Source: Candidatus Neomicrothrix sp. UBA825 | GTDB taxonomy: Bacteria; Actinomycetota; Acidimicrobiia; Acidimicrobiales; UBA8592 | DNA length: 16,578 nucleotides | Direction: 5' to 3' | Assembly (NCBI GenBank): GCA_002295705.1 | Contig: DBHP01000034.1 | Coordinates: 14,241 to 30,818, forward strand | Part shown: positions 15,357 through 16,578 of the stretch, one piece after another | How the letters are laid out: every line of letters begins with the position of its first letter | Numbering within the stretch: the stretch's first letter is position 1 | Translations under genes and position numbers: made by a program | The notes under the pieces: model-generated | Database searches by the model: none | Seen by the model: only the letters and a program-made list of their open reading frames with translations | What the model was told of the DNA's origin: nothing

Positions 15357-16559
15357 ATGGAAATTCTGATTGGTCTTCTTGCTGGTTTATTAATAGGAAC
15401 TATTGTCTTCGTCGTAATACGTTCAAGATCTGCGGGCGAGGTTGAACCTTCTGCTTCTAACCCTTCAGGGCTGAGCGAGGCTGAACTTCTGGTTCTAAAA
15501 TCAGTTATTAGAGACGAAGTAACTCAGGCTACGCAGTCAGCGATGCAGGCAACTTCTGATGGCACTGAGAAGTTCTTTGTCGCCCAAGCCGCAACGCTTG
15601 AAGAAAAGACCAAAAGCCTCCTCACGCCTGCAGAAACCATCCTTAAAGCTCTCGATGAGCGAGTAGAAAAATTAACGACTTCCTACAACACCCATCAGGG
15701 GAAAGTGTCAAGACTAACCGAGGAAATGATGGGTATGAACACAGCAGCTAACAAAATGGTGCAAGCGATGCACTCCCCTGTTTCTCGAGGAAAATGGGGA
15801 GAAAACTCTCTAAGGAACATTATTGAAACTGCAGGAATGCTCCCGTATTCAGACTTCACGGAACAAACTACAGGAGAGGTTGAAGGCAGGATTCTCCGAC
15901 CTGATGTCGTTATAAATCTCCCTAATCAAGGCTCCCTAGCTGTCGATGCTAAAGCACCTGAATTTGCAGAGGCATACGAAAAAATGATTGCTACTGAATC
16001 AGTTGAGGAACAGCAATTGCTATTAGCGGATCATATTAAATCAATGCGGGCACATGTGAAGACACTTTCTCTTAAAGAGTATTGGAACCAATTTGATCGC
16101 TCGCCTGAATTCGTTGTGATGTTCGTACCTCTAGAGAGCATGCTGTCAGACGCTCTTAGGGCAGATCCTTCTCTAGTTGATGATGCGATGCGGTCAAGGG
16201 TTCTCATTGCTTCTCCAATGAATTTACTTGCCCTATTGTTGGCTGCTCATCGCGGCTGGCAAGACTTTCGAGTACAAGAGGATGCAAAGAAAATAGGTGA
16301 TCTCACCAAGGAGCTTTATAAACGCTTCAGCACACTGTTTGATTATGTGCGAAAGACTGGCAAAGGTATTCAACAATCCACAACTAACTACAACAACTTA
16401 ATCGGTGCTCTTGAAAGCCGTGTCCTCCCCACGTTACGAAAACTTGATGACTTGAATGTAGTTGATGGAGAGATAGCCAGTATTGAACCGCTGGAAACAT
16501 CCATACGAGAATTGTCGGTCCCCGAGGAAAATCCTGAAATTGAAAACCCCGACAGCTAA
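15357..16559 (+). CDS. rmuC: RmuC family DNA recombination/nuclease-like protein
   Basis: Membrane-anchored protein of 400 residues, related to RmuC, which limits recombination at inverted repeats. Residues 2-21 (EILIGLLAGLLIGTIVFVVI) are one membrane segment. Residues 40-135 are helical and likely coiled coil. The RmuC domain starts near 138. RGKWGE (144-149) is the family block. RPDVVINLP (181-189) followed by AVDAKAP (195-201) gives the Asp and Asp-x-Lys pattern of the PD-(D/E)XK nuclease fold. RSRVLIASPMNLLALL is the later conserved segment. The start at 15357 lacks a ribosome-binding site, but the membrane helix follows at once, so it is probably right. The C terminus is complete and ends 19 bases before the window edge. 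No functional link to the upstream catabolic genes is apparent. Confidence 0.93.
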   Translation: MEILIGLLAGLLIGTIVFVVIRSRSAGEVEPSASNPSGLSEAELLVLKSVIRDEVTQATQSAMQATSDGTEKFFVAQAATLEEKTKSLLTPAETILKALDERVEKLTTSYNTHQGKVSRLTEEMMGMNTAANKMVQAMHSPVSRGKWGENSLRNIIETAGMLPYSDFTEQTTGEVEGRILRPDVVINLPNQGSLAVDAKAPEFAEAYEKMIATESVEEQQLLLADHIKSMRAHVKTLSLKEYWNQFDRSPEFVVMFVPLESMLSDALRADPSLVDDAMRSRVLIASPMNLLALLLAAHRGWQDFRVQEDAKKIGDLTKELYKRFSTLFDYVRKTGKGIQQSTTNYNNLIGALESRVLPTLRKLDDLNVVDGEIASIEPLETSIRELSVPEENPEIENPDS

Positions 16560-16578
16560 ATAGGCACTACTTTCAAAT

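Noticed and set aside
1..16578. tRNA genes, CRISPR arrays, insertion sequences or integration sites
   Set aside because: Intergenic gaps are all short (155 bases at most) and show no cloverleaf, spaced direct repeats, transposase or terminal inverted repeats.

Overview
The window is a gene-dense stretch of bacterial chromosome. Base composition looks moderate, roughly mid-40s percent GC by eye (not computed). It holds 13 protein genes, one of them cut by the left edge. I see no RNA genes, insertion sequences, CRISPR arrays or phage genes, and no gene-free gap longer than about 160 bases. The lipoprotein signals (ACGG, SCGG), frequent GTG starts, an LDGWYG-type half peptidoglycan-binding motif and a branched-chain-type ABC transporter suggest a free-living, probably marine actinobacterium of the Acidimicrobiia kind. 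Chloroflexi such as SAR202 cannot be excluded, and there is no rRNA or universal marker to settle it.

Region 1 (1-4024) is a small sugar and amino-group block. A minus-strand run of family-4 glycosidase (alpha-galactosidase type), Cof-type HAD phosphatase and class-III aminotransferase (partial) is divergent from a plus-strand galactokinase. This fits uptake and phosphorylation of galactose from alpha-galactosides, but galT and galE are not in view.

Region 2 (4028-7638, minus) is a two-gene transporter operon: a LivH-LivM fused permease, then a branched-chain-type substrate-binding lipoprotein with an extra N-terminal segment. The two overlap by ATGA. The ATPase genes livG and livF are absent from the window.

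Region 3 (7755-14106) looks like a catabolic module. A carotenoid oxygenase-family dioxygenase (+) converges on a three-gene minus operon of SDR, a 75-residue unknown protein and a Rieske oxygenase alpha subunit. That operon is divergent from a 4-coumarate-CoA-ligase-like acyl-CoA synthetase (+) followed by a second SDR (+). Together these could hydroxylate or cleave an unsaturated aromatic or terpenoid side chain, oxidise the resulting alcohol or aldehyde and load the acid on CoA. The transporter of region 2 shares a divergent intergenic region with the dioxygenase and may import the substrate. The substrate itself is inference only.

Region 4 (14179-16559, +) holds a secreted lipoprotein with coiled coil, half peptidoglycan-binding motif and calcium-loop-like motifs, then RmuC. 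It appears unrelated to the catabolic block.

Features most worth a second look are the 75-residue protein translationally coupled to the Rieske oxygenase, the N-terminal domain of the substrate-binding protein, the hairpin over the dioxygenase ribosome-binding site, the palindrome spanning two convergent stop codons at 9151-9178, and a recurrent GGGGGAAA ribosome-binding site.
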